DNA of 64,000 nt from Chloranthus sessilifolius (lineage: Eukaryota; Streptophyta; Magnoliopsida; Chloranthales; Chloranthaceae), in the NCBI GenBank assembly GCA_021018995.1, contig CM037598.1:68714671-68778670 (forward strand), written 5' to 3'. Positions 1 to 12,400 of this stretch are shown here, in pieces. The notes beneath the pieces were generated by a model. That model saw nothing but the letters and a program-made list of their open reading frames with translations. It had not been told where the DNA came from and searched no databases. The position numbers and the translations under genes were made by a program. Positions within the stretch are counted from its first letter, which is position 1, and the number at the start of each line of letters is the position of its first letter.

Positions 1-476
1 ACCTGCCAGTGTCTAAGATAAGACACATGATAGTGTGACTTAACAAATTTGCTTATGTGATCTCGTTGATGTTAAAATCACGAGGCACAAACCATAAGAT
101 TGCTACATAAATGGTTTATTTTATGCCCTTAAAAACAGGACATCATTTAATTACTTGCTGATTTTGAATTGGTCACAAAGAAAAAAGGGGATTTTAGAGG
201 GTATTTGCAATTGTCTGGGATTTGTGAGAATCTGAAGTGAAGATTATGAGGGGCTCCAACATCTTGTAACCATTTATTCTAGCAGTTGGCTTTCTATATT
301 ATCTTTAGGCTTTTATTGGTGGGTTTATATCATTCAATATAATTGTTTATTCAATATTAAAAAAAAATAATTGCAATTTTTCTGAAATATTTATTGTGAA
401 GACAATAAATGTACGTGTTCTGTTTGCGACTATGAAGTAAGCAACCAATGAATAGATCTTTTTATTTTATTTTTAG
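1..476. other. non-coding part of the CACTA element upstream of the transposase exons
   Basis: This AT-rich stretch has no recognisable coding segment. It ends in a polypyrimidine-rich TTTTTATTTTATTTTTAG that could be a splice acceptor (AG at 475-476) feeding the first recognised exon. It may therefore be 5' untranslated sequence or an intron with an earlier exon outside the window. Nothing else can be supported. Confidence 0.4.
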
Positions 477-486
477 CAAAGAATCG

Positions 487-2244
487 ATGACACAATCTGA
501 ATATGAAACAAGTGGGTTTGAGTCTCAACCAAATGGGTCTGAACAAAACGACACTCAAGAAAATCGGACTGAACAAAGCGATATTCAAGGGACTGGTTAG
601 TTTGCTTCTTCTTTTTTATATAATAATTGTTATGAATAGAATACTAACAATATATTATTCATTTAGGTGAGCCTAAAAAATCACTGTATTTCAATGAATA
701 TGGGCAACCTATTGGAGAAGGTTCAGCAGAATTCTCCACATTTGTAGGCCGAATGGCGAGGGCACATTGTCCACCTACATACAGTACTTGGCGTGACGTA
801 CCAATTGTCGTGAAAGAGCAAATATGGAGTAAAGTCTTTGTGAGTGGAAGTAAATCATTTAAAATCTAATTTAATTGTTCTACTAATAATTTTTTTAATC
901 TTTTTTTTATTATCACAGGCTAAATATGATATTTCAATAAGTCACAAAAGCATGGTCTTATCGAAAGCTAATACTTCTTGGAAACAGTGGAAACATGACC
1001 TGCGCATACACTACGATAAACATCAGACAAATGTGGAACGGAAAAATGATATACCAAATCGTGTGAAGAAAGAAGACTGGGAAAATTTTGTTGATATGTG
1101 TTCAACGGAACAAGAGCAATCACGCCGAGAAAAAGGAAAGGCTTCCAGGGAGAAGATGAAAAACCCACACACCACTGGTAGACGAGGAGCAGCTAACATG
1201 GCAGAGGAATTGGTAACATATATCCAATATTCTATTTGTATATAATTATTTGAAATAATAATATTTGCATGAAATTTTTATTGTACAGAAAAAGCAAAGT
1301 TTTGATGGTAGAGTCACCAGGACACAAATATATATAGCCTCCCATACCAAGAAAGATGGGACTTGTCCTTTACCAGCTTTAAGCAATCAACTAGTAAGAC
1401 TATTATTTTACTTCATTTTATATCAGAATTTTAGTATTGAAATGTTTAATTAATATTTATTCTTTGCAGGATGATATTAGAAGAATCATTATGAACGATC
1501 CTCTTCTAGGGGATAACGATTTAGATAATGACCCTGTTGCTAAAGTAAATGATACTCACCTCCCCTTTTTGTTTATTCTTTTCTTTGTAAGGAATTTATA
1601 GTTCTAAAATATTTTGTTGCTTAGGTTTGTGGTCATGATGGAAGAGGTTATGTACGGGGCATGGGTAAGGGTGTATCTAAGACTGCTATTCAAGCATCAG
1701 CGCCTTGTAGAGAGAACGCTCAACGGGAGAAGAGAGCACGTGAAAGTATTGAATCAAAATTTGATTTACTTATTCAACAATCTGACAAGGACCGTAAGGC
1801 ACGCAAGACCCTTGAGGAAAAAGTCAATGCATTACAAGTCAAGTTCTTTCTCAAGGAACACATATATCAGATTCAAATTCTTTTCAGGTACAAGTTTCAA
1901 TCTCATGAAGGCCCAATTTCCTTTTCAAAATTATAATTTTTCGATATAAATTTTTTAATATTAATCAGTTATCATTATTTTCGTAGGCACAACGACATTC
2001 ATCGATTCTTCCTGATTCACCAGTGGATCAATCATCCACGCGTTGCTTGTTAAAGAACTTTAGGAAAAAACTTGTTGCACTGGGACGCATTAATAGAGAG
2101 GCGACATCAACAGATTCATTTAGCATCATAGTAGATGATATTTATGATATCAACGCCGAGTTATATGCAAGTGAAGGGACATTAGCAGATATTACAGTTG
2201 GGGATACAATTATTTGGCCAAAGGGACTTATCCAATATATATGA
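487..2244 (+). CDS. CACTA transposase, Transposase_24 (Ptta/En/Spm) family, seven exons
   Basis: Predicted exons are 487-595, 667-839, 919-1212, 1289-1393, 1470-1544, 1625-1837 and 1987-2244. All introns are GT-AG and all phases agree, giving about 408 residues. Family hallmarks in order: NEYGQP near the start of exon 2, then WRDVPIVVKEQIW (a DNA-binding-like helical block); an SW..WK..L segment opening exon 3; KASREKMKNPHTTG at residues about 168-181, the most diagnostic block; a THTKKDG-like segment (SHTKKDG) in exon 4; a charged, probably coiled-coil stretch in exon 6; and the usual GDTIIWP closing motif. The protein would act in the nucleus on the element's own ends. The exon 6 donor is ambiguous: a weak site (CAA|GTCAAG, 1837/1838) keeps frame, whereas the stronger CAG|GTACAAG at 1887/1888 does so only if one base is gained or lost near 1840. 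The start at 487 is the first in-frame ATG after an apparent acceptor; an earlier exon is possible. The gene may be broken. Confidence 0.72.
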
Positions 2245-2879
2245 TTATTGTTAGGTATAATATAAATTGGATTTATTTGGTTACAGACATTTAATGGATT
2301 TGGATGCTTAGTAGTTTTTTTTGGGAATTTTAAGGTTTATGCTTTTTATGAATATTTCAAAATTGAAAGTTGTAATTAAGGAAGATGATTATTTATTTAT
2401 TTATTTTAAGATGTGAATTTTCTTATGGTGAATTTATAAATTTTTGAATTTTGATGATTATAGATTTCGTTAGATTTTAGACAAAAATTATAAAAAAAAA
2501 TGATGTTACAAAATCGTCGTTTTTAAAATTTAAATATTTTAAAAAAAATATAAATACATAAATACGACTGCTCAAAACCGTGGTTGTTTCATGAATGTGA
2601 TTATTTTAAAGAGAAACGACAGTCATAATATGTCGATTATGTAGGGAATACGTCATGTCTTTTTTAATAAAACGACATAAAAAACAACGGCTCAACACCG
2701 TCGTTTGTGGTCGACGGTCGAAGACAGTCGTTATTTTGATGACAAAAACGGCGGTCTAAATATGTCGTTAAAAAATACTACTACTTTTTCTAGGACGGCT
2801 CACTCGACGATCAAAAACCGTCATTTTTGGCGAAAACGACTGTTTTGGACAGTTGTTTTTTTTGCATTTTCACGTAGTG
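2245..2879 (+). repeat. CACTA 3' subterminal repeat region and terminal inverted repeat
   Basis: After the transposase stop there is an AT-rich spacer, and from about 2500 many short direct and inverted motifs of the kind AACGAC, GTCGTT, ACGGCTCA and CCGTCGTTT. Such clustered motifs next to the terminus are the usual transposase-binding subterminal repeats of CACTA elements. The last bases read CACGTAGTG, giving a 3' end at 2879. There is no coding potential beyond chance open frames. Confidence 0.75.
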
Positions 2880-5800
2880 AACGTGAATGCTTGAACATGA
2901 ATGCTTGAACTGGAAAGCTTGAACGTGCGTGGTTGAACATGAAATGCTTGAACGTGAATGCTTAAATGTGAATGCATGAACGAGAATCCTTGAACGTGAA
3001 TGCCTCTTAGATTGTTACACTGTTGAACGTGAATGTTTGAACATGAATGGTTGAATGCGAATGCTTGAACATGAATGCTTAAACGTGTGCTAGAACATTA
3101 ATGCTCGAACATGAATGCTTGAACATTTATGGTTGAATGTGTACATGAACATGAATACATGAACGTGAATGCTTGAACAAGAATGCTTGAATGTGAATGC
3201 TTGGACATGAATGCTTGAATGTGAATGGGTGAACATTAATGCTTGACCGTGAATGCTTGAACGCCATTATTGAACATGAATGCTTGAACGCCATTATTGA
3301 ACATGAATGCATGAACGTCAGATTGAATGTTAATGCTTGGACATGAATGCTTGAACCTGAATGCATGAACATTAATGCTTGACCGTGAATGCTTGATCGT
3401 CATTGTTGAACATTAATGCATGAATGTCATAGCTTGAACGTGAATGCTTGAACCTGAATGCTTGATCGAGAATGCTTGAACTTGAATGCTTGACTGTGAA
3501 TGTTTGAAAATGAATGCTTGAACATGAAAGCTTGAGCGTGAATGGCTGAACATGAATGCTTCAACCTGAGTGCTCGAATCTGAATGCTTGAAAGTGAATG
3601 CTTGAACGAGAATGCTGGAACGTGAATGCTTGAGATAGTAACACGCTTGAACGTGAATGCTTGAAGATGAATGCTAGAGCATGAATGCTGGATAGATAGT
3701 GAGATGCTTAAACTTGAATGCTCGAAAGTGAATGCTTGAAGGTGAATGCTTGAACGTGAATGAAGGAACGTGAATGATGGAACATGAATGCTTGAACGTG
3801 AATGCTTGAACATGAATGCTTGAACGTGAATTCTTGAACGTGAATGCTTGAACATGAATGCATGAACATTAATGCTTGAACGTGAATGCTTGAACGTCAT
3901 TGTTGAACGTGAATGCTTGAACGTGAATGCTTGAACATGAATGTTTCAACGTGAATGCTTGAACGTGAATGCATGAACATGAATTCTTAAATGTGAATGT
4001 TTGAACAGGAATGCTGGAACTGGAATGCATTAACGTGAATGCTTGAACGTGAATGCCTGAACTCTTGAATGTGACTGCTTAAGTATGGATGCTTGAACAA
4101 GATTCCTTGAATGTGAATGCTTGAACTTGAACGCTTGATAGATAGTGACACATTCAAGCATTAACGTGAATGCTTAAACTTGAACTTGAACATTTGAACA
4201 TGAATGCTTGATAGATAGTGACACGCGTGAACGTGAATGCTTGAACATAAAAGGTTGAACGTAAAAGCTTGAATGTGAACACTTGAACGTGAATGCTTGA
4301 ATATGAATGTTGGAACATGTGCCAGAACATGAATGCTTGAACGTGAATGCTTGAACAAGAATGCTTGAACATGAAAGCTAGAACCTAAATGCTTGAACGT
4401 GAATGCTTGAACGTGAATGCATGAACATGAATGCTTGAACGTGAATGCTTGAATGTCATTGCTTTAACAAGAATGCTTGAACGTCATTACTTTAACAAGA
4501 ATGCTTGAACAGGAATGCTCGAACGTGAATGCTTGAACAAGAATGCTTGAACGTTAATGCTTGGACATGAATGCTTGAACCTGAATGCATGAACATTAAT
4601 GCTTGACCGTGAATGCTTGAACGTCATTGTTGAATGTGAATGCATGAACGTCATAGCTTGATTGAGAATGCTTGAACTTGAATGCTTGACCGAGAATGTT
4701 TGAAAATGAATGCTTGAACGTGAAAGCTTGAGCGTGAATGGCTGAACATGAATGCATCAACCTAAATGCTCGAATCTGAATGCTTGAAAGTGAATGCTTG
4801 AACATGAATGCTTGAACGAGAATGCTTGAACGAGAATGCTTGAACATGAATGCTTAAAGATGAATGCTTGAAGGAGAATGCTTGAACGTGAATGTTAGAA
4901 CATGAATGCTGGATAGATAGTGAGATGTTTGAACCTGAATGCTCGAATGTGAATGCCCAAAAGTGAGTGCTTGAAGGTGAATGCTTGAACATTAATGCTT
5001 GAACGTTAATGCTTGAACGTCATTGTTGAACGTGAATGCTTGAATGTGAATGCTTGAACATGAATGTTTCATCGTGAATACTTAAACGTGAATGCATGAA
5101 CTTGAATGCTTAAAAGTGAATGTTTGAACAGGAATGCTGGAACTGGAATGCATTAACGTGAGTGCTTGAACATGAATGCTTGAACGTGAATGCCTGAACT
5201 CTTGAATGTGACTGCTTAAGTATGGATGCTTGAACAAGATTCCTTGAACATGAATGCTTGAATTGGAACGCTTGATAGATTGTGACACATTCATGCATTA
5301 ACGTGAATGCTTAAACTTGAACTTGAACGTTTGAACGTGAATGCTTGAACATCAAAGGTTGAACGTGAAAGGTTGAACGTGAATGCTTGAATGTGAACAC
5401 TTGAACGTGAATGCTTGAACATCAATGTTGGAACGTGTGCCAGAACATGAATGCTTGAACGTGAATACTTGAACAAGAATGCTTAAGCATGAAAGCTAGA
5501 ACCTAAATGCTTAAACGTGAATGCTTGAACATGAATGCATGAACACGAATGCTTGAACGTGAATGCTTGAAATAGAATGCATGAACATGAATGCTTGAAT
5601 GTCAATGCTTGAACTAGAATGCATGAACGTGAATGGTTGAACATGAATGCTTGAACATGAATGCTTGAGCATGAATGTTTGAGCGATGATGCTTGACCAT
5701 GAATGTCTAAAAATGAATGCTTGAACGTGAAAGCTTGAACGTGAATGGTTGAACATGAATGCCTCAACCTGAGTGCTCAAACTTGAATGGTTGAAAGTGA

Positions 5801-8800
5801 AAGATTAAACGTAAATGCTTGAACGTGAATGCTTGATAGATAGTGGCATGCTTGAATGTGAATGCTCAAACGTGAATGCTTCAAAGTGAATGCTTGAACA
5901 TAAATGGTTGAATGTGAATGCTTAAACATGAATACCGGAACATGAATGCTTGAACATGAATGCTAGAACATGATTGCTTGAACGCGAATGCTTGAACGTG
6001 AATGCATGAACATTAATGTTGGAACGTGAATGCTTGATTGATTGTGACACACTTGAACATGAATGCTCGAATGTAAAAGCATGAACGTGAATGCTTGAAA
6101 GTGAATGCTTGAATATGAATGGTTGAACCTGAATGGCCGAACGTGAATTCTTGAACATGAACGATCGAACTAGAATGCTTGAATGTGAATGCTTAAATGT
6201 TATTGCTGAACGTGAATGCTTGAATGTGAATGCTTGAACAGGAACTCTTGCACATGACTGGTTGAACTGGAATTCTTGAACGTGAATTTTGGAACCTGAA
6301 CGCTTGAACATGAATGAGTGTACCAGAAAGCTTGAACACATATGCTTGAACATGAAATACTTGAGCGAGAATCCTTAAACGTGAATTCTTGAACATGAAT
6401 GCTTGAACTTGAGTTCTTGAATGTGAATGCTTGAACGTGAATGTTTGAACGTGAATGCTTAAATGTGAATGCTTGAACATGAATGCTTGATAGATAGTTA
6501 CACGCTCGAACGTGAATGCTTGAACAGGAATGGTTGAACGTGTATGGTTGAACATGAATGCTTGTACGTAAATGCTTGAACATGAATGCTTGAACTTGAA
6601 CGTTTAAATGTGAATGCTTAAACATTATTGCTTTAACATTAATGCTTGTACGTGAATGATTGAACAGGAATGCTTGTAGAATACTGGTTGAACATGAATG
6701 CCTGTACATGAATTCTCGAACCTGAATGCTTGAACGTGAATGCTTGAACATGAATGCTTGTACTGGAAAGCTTGAACGTACATGCTTGAACATGAAAAGC
6801 TTGAATGAGAATGCTTGCACATGAATGCTTGAACATGAATGCTTAAATGTGAAAGCTTGAACATGAATGCTTGAACGCGAATCCTTGAATGTGAATTCTT
6901 AAACATGAATTCTTGAACGTGAATGCTTGAACATGAATTCTTGAACATGAATGCCTGAACATGAATTCTTGAACGTGAATGCTTGAATGTGAATGTGAAT
7001 CCTTGAACGTGAATTCTTGAACATGAATTCTTGAACGTGAATGCTTGAACATGAATTCTTGAACGTGAATGCTTGGACTTGAACACTTGAACTAGAATGC
7101 TTGCACTGGAAAGCTTTAATGTGCGTGCTTGAACATGAAATGGTCGAACATGAATGATTGAACATGAATGCTTGAATGTGAATGCTTCTTAGATTGTGAC
7201 ACTCTTGAACGTGAATGCTTGAACATGGATGATTGAACGTGAATTCTTGTACGTAAATGCTCGCACATGAACGCTTGAACTTGAACACTTAAACATGAAT
7301 GCTTAAACGTTATTGCTTTGACATTAATGCTTGAACGTGAATGCTTGAGGAGGAATGCTTGCAGAAGACTGGTTGAGCTGGAATGCTTGTACATGAATTC
7401 TCGAACCATAATGCTTGAATTTGAACGCTTGAACATGAATGCTTGTACTGGAAAGCTTGAACATGCTTGAGCATGAAAGGCTTGAACGAGAATGCTTGAA
7501 CATGAATGCTTGAACGTGAATGCTTAAATGTGAATGCTTGAACGACAATCCGTGAACGTGAATTCTTGAACATGAATTCTTGAACGTGAATGCTTGAACA
7601 TGAATTCTTGAACGTGCATGCTTGAATGTGAATACTTGAACCAGAATGCTTGAATTGGAAAGCTTGAACGTGTGTGCTTGAACATGAAATGGTTGACGTG
7701 AATGCTTGAACATGAATGCTTTAATGTGAATGCATGAATGAGAATCCTTGAACATGATTGCTTCTAAGATTGTGCCACTCTTGAACGTGAATGCTTGAAC
7801 GGGAATGCTTCAACGTGAATGTTTGAACATGAATGCTTAAAAAGGAATGCTTTAACATGAATACATGAACGCGAAAGCTTGAACAAGAATGATTGAACGT
7901 GAATGCATGAACATTAATGCTTGAACGTCATTGCTTGAACGGGAATGCTTGAACTTGAATGCTTGACCATGAATAAATGAAAAGGAATGCTTAAACATGA
8001 AATCTTGAGCGTGATTGGCTGAACATGAATGCTTCAACCTAAGTGCTCGAACCTAAATGCTTGAAAGTGAATACTTGAACGTGAATGTTGGAAAAGGGAA
8101 TCTTTAAACGAGAATGCTTGAATGTGAATTGCTTGAACATGAATGCTAGATGTGAATGCTTGAAAGAGAATGCTTGAACGTGAATGCTAGAACATGAATG
8201 CTTGAACGTGAATGCTGGATAGATAGTGAGATGCTTGGACGTGAATGCTCGAACGTGAATGCTTGAAAGTGAATGCTTGAACATGAATGGTTGGACGTTA
8301 ATGGTTGAACGTGAATGTTGGAACATGAATGCTTGAACATGAATGCTTGAACATTATTGCTTGAATGTGAATGCTTGAACGTGAATGCATGAATATGAAT
8401 GCTTGATCATGAATGCTTGGACGTCATAATTTAATGCTTGAACATGAATGCTATTGATAGTGACACGCTTGAACGTGAATGCTCGAATGTGAATGGTTGA
8501 ACATGAAAGCATGAACGTGAATGCTTGAACATGAATGGTTGAACGTGAATGGTTGAACATGATTGCTTGTACGTAAATGCTTGAACATGAACGATCGAAC
8601 TTGAGCGCTTGAACGTGAATGCTTAAACATTATTGCTTAACATGAATGCTTGAACAGGAACCCTTGCACATGACTGGTTAAATTGGAATGCTTGAACGTG
8701 AATTTTTGAACTTGAACGCTTGAACATGAATGCTTGAACAATGAGTGTACCAGAAAGCTTGAACGTGTTTGCTTGAACATGAAATGCTAGAACATTAAAT

Positions 8801-9440
8801 GTCTGAACGAGAATGCTTGAACTTGAATGCTTGAACGTGAATGCTTAAATGTGAATGCTTGAACATGAATGCTTGAGCGAGAATCCTTGAACATGAATGC
8901 TTGATCGATAGTGACACTCTCGAATGTGAATGGTTGAACGTGTACATGAATGCTTGTACGTAAATGCTTGAACATGAATGCTTGAACTTGAACGCTTAAA
9001 TGTGAATGCTTAAATGTTATTGCTTGAATATTCATGCTTGCAAAAGACTTGTTGAACTGGAATACTTGTACGTGAATTCTTGAACTTGAATGCTTGAACG
9101 TAAATGCTTGAACATGAATGCTTCTACTAGAAATCTTGAACGTACATGCTTGAACATGAAAGGCTTGAACGAGAATGCTTAAACATGAATGCTTGAATGT
9201 GAATACTTAAATGGCTTGAACATGAATGCTTGAACGAGAATCCTTGAATGTGAATGCTTGAATATGAATTCTTGAACGTGAATGCTTAAACATGAATTCT
9301 TGAATGTGAATGCTTGAACATGAATGCTTGAATCAGAATGCTTGAACTGGAAAGTTTGAACATGCGTGGTTGAAAATGAAATGGTTGAACGTGAATGCTT
9401 GAACGTGAATGCAGAAATGTCAATGCTTGAACGTGAATGC
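2880..9440 (+). repeat. diverged outer part of the left satellite arm
   Basis: Here the 14-bp units are heavily mutated and long-range copies are hard to align by eye, although blocks near 3.1-3.9, 4.4-5.0, 6.2-7.0 and 7.3-8.0 kb share unit order. Spacer modules such as GATAGATAGTGACACGC appear near 4140, 4213, 5274, 5825 and 6491. This contrasts with the clean ~1.2-kb periodicity further right and fits the usual picture of older, non-homogenised satellite at an array edge beside a transposon. Confidence 0.7.
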
Positions 9441-9442
9441 TT

Positions 9443-12400
9443 CCTAGATTGTGACACTCTTGAATGTGAATGTTTGAACATGAATGGTTGAATGTGAATT
9501 CCTGAACGTGAATGCATGAACATTAATTCTTGAACGTGAATGCTTGAACATCATTGCTTGAATGTGAATGCTTGAACGTGAATGAACGTGAATGCTTGAA
9601 CATGAATGTTTCAACGCGAATGCTTGAATGTGAATGCATGAACTTGAATGCTTAAAAGTGAATGTTTGAACAGGAATTCTGGAACTGGAATGCATGAACG
9701 TGAATGCTTGAAGATGAATGCTTGAACGTGAATGCTTGAGCTAGAATGCAAGAAAGTGAATGCTTGAACCTGAATGCTTGAACGTGAATGCTTGAAAAAA
9801 AATGCTTGAACTTGAATGCCTAAATGTGAATGCTTGAACATGAATGCTTGAACGAGAATCCTTACACGTTAATGCTTGATATATAGTGACACGCTCGAAC
9901 GTGAATGATTGAACATGAATTCTTGTACGTGAATGCTTGAACAAGAAAGCTTGAAATGGGAAGTTTGAACGTGCATGCTTGAACATGAAATGGTTTTACG
10001 TGAATGCTTGAACATGATTGCTAGAACGTGATTGCTTAAATGTGAATGCTTGAACGTTAATGCTTGAATGAAAATCCTTGAACGTGAATGCTTCCTAGAT
10101 TGTGACACTCTTGAATGTGAATGTTTGAACATGAATGGTTGAACGTGAATGTTTGAACGTGTGCCATAACATTAATGCTCGAACATGAATGCTTGGACAA
10201 GAATGCTTGAACATAAATGGTTGAATGTGTGCATGAACATGAATACATGAACGTGAATGCTTGAACAAGAATGCTTGAATGTGAATGCTTGGACATGAAT
10301 GCTTGAACGTGAATGGATGAACATTAATGCTTGACTGTGAATGCTTGAACGTCATTGTTGAACGTGAATGCATGAACGTCATAGCTTGAACATGAATTAC
10401 TGAACATGAATGCTTGAATGAGAATGCTTGAACTTGAATGCTTGACTGTGAATGTTTGAAAATGAATGCTTGAACGTGAATGGCTAAACATGAATTCTTC
10501 AACCTGAGTGCTCGAACTTGAATGCTTGAAAGTGTATGCCTGAACTTGAATGCTTGAAGATGAATGTTTGAACGTGAATGCTTGAACATGAATGCTTGAT
10601 AGATAGTGAGATACTTGAACGTGAATGCTCGAATGTGAATGCTTGAACATGAATGGTTGAACATGAGTGCTTGAACCTGAATGCATGATGGTGAACGCTT
10701 GAACGTGAATGCCAGAACATGAATGCTTTAATGTGAATGCTTGAACGTGAATGCATGAACATTAATTCTTGAACGTGAATGCTTGAACATCATTGCTTGA
10801 ATGTGAATGCTTGAACGTGAATGAACGTGAATGCTTGAACATGAATGTTTCAACGCGAATGCTTGAATGTGAATGCATGAACTTGAATGCTTAAAAGTGA
10901 ATGTTTGAACATGAATTGTGAAACTGGAATGCATGAACGTGAATGCTTGAAGATGAATGCTTGAATGTGAATGCTTGAGCTCTAGAATGCAAGAAAGTGA
11001 ATGCTTGAACGTGAACGCTTGAAAAAAAATGCTTGAACGTGAATGCCTAAGTGGGAATGCTTCAACATGAATGCTTGAACGAGAATCCTTACACGTTAAT
11101 GCTTGATATATAGTGACACGCTCGAACGTGAATGGTTGAACATGAATTCTTGTACGTGAATGCTTGAACAAGAAAGCTTGAAATGGGAAGTTTGAATGTG
11201 CATGCTTGAACATAAAATGATTTTACGTGAATGCTTGAACATGATTGCTAGAACGTGATTGCTTAAATGTGAATGCTTGAACGTTAATGCTTGAACGAGA
11301 ATCCTTGAACGTGAATGCTTCCTAGATTGTGACACTCTTGAATGTGAATGTTTGAACATGAATGGTTGAACGTGAATGCTTGAACGTGTGCCATAACATT
11401 AATGCTCGAACATGAATGCTTGGACAAGAATGCTTGAACATAAATGGTTGAATGTGTGCATGAACATGAATACATGAACGTGAATGCTTGAACAAGAATG
11501 CTTGAACGTGAATGCTTGGACATGAATGCTTGAACGTGAATGGATGAACATTGATGCTTGACCGTGAATGCTTGAACGTCATTGTTGAACATGAATGCAT
11601 GAACATCATAGCTTGAACGTGAATTCTTGAACGAGAATGCTTGAACTTGATTGCTTGACCGTGAATGTTTGAAAATGAATGCTTGTACGTGAATGGCTAA
11701 ACATGAATGCTTCAACTTGCTCGAACTTGAATGCTTGAAAGTGTATGCCTGAACTTGAATGCTTAACATGAATGCTTGAATGTGAATGTTAGAACATGAA
11801 TGCTTGATAGATAGTATGATACTTGAACGTGAATGCTCGAACATGAATGCTTGAAAGTGAATACTTGAACATGAATGCATGATTGTGAACGCTTGAACGT
11901 GAATGATGGAACATGAATGCTTTAACGTGAATGCTTGAACGTGAATGCATGAACATTAATGCTTGAACGTGAATTCTTGAACGTCATTGCTTGAACATGA
12001 ATGAACGTGAATGCTTGAACATGAATGTTTCAACGCGAATGCTTAAACATGAATGCATGAACTTGAATGCTTAAAAGTGAATGTTTGAACAGGAATTCTG
12101 GAACTGGAATGCATGAACGTGAATGCTTGAAGATGTATGCTTGAACGTGAATGCTTGAGCTAGAATGCAAGAAAGTGAATGCTTGAACCTGAATGCTTGA
12201 ACGTGAATGCTTGAAAAAAAATGCTTGAACTTGAATGCCTAAATGTGAATGCTTGAACATGAATGCTTGAACGAGAATCCTTACACGTTAATGCTTGATA
12301 TATAGTGACACGCTCGAACGTGAATGGTTGAACATGAATTCTTGTACGTGAATGCTTGAACAAGAAAGCTTGAAATGGGAAGTTTGAATGTGCATGCTTG

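Larger units (their letters stand above)
1..2879 (+). mobile_element. CACTA (En/Spm) DNA transposon, 3' portion
   Basis: Seen: a spliced gene for a plant Ptta/En/Spm-type transposase (487-2244), followed by an AT-rich tail with short GTCGTT/AACGAC-type subterminal repeats, ending in TTTTCACGTAGTG at 2867-2879. The terminal GTAGTG is the reverse complement of CACTAC, the hallmark terminal inverted repeat of CACTA elements. The 14-bp satellite starts at the very next base. The 5' half of the element (5' CACTA end and any TNP2-like gene) lies outside the window, so completeness cannot be judged. CACTA elements make 3-bp target duplications; the candidate right-hand copy is AAC (2880-2882) and its partner would lie outside the window. 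Confidence 0.85.
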
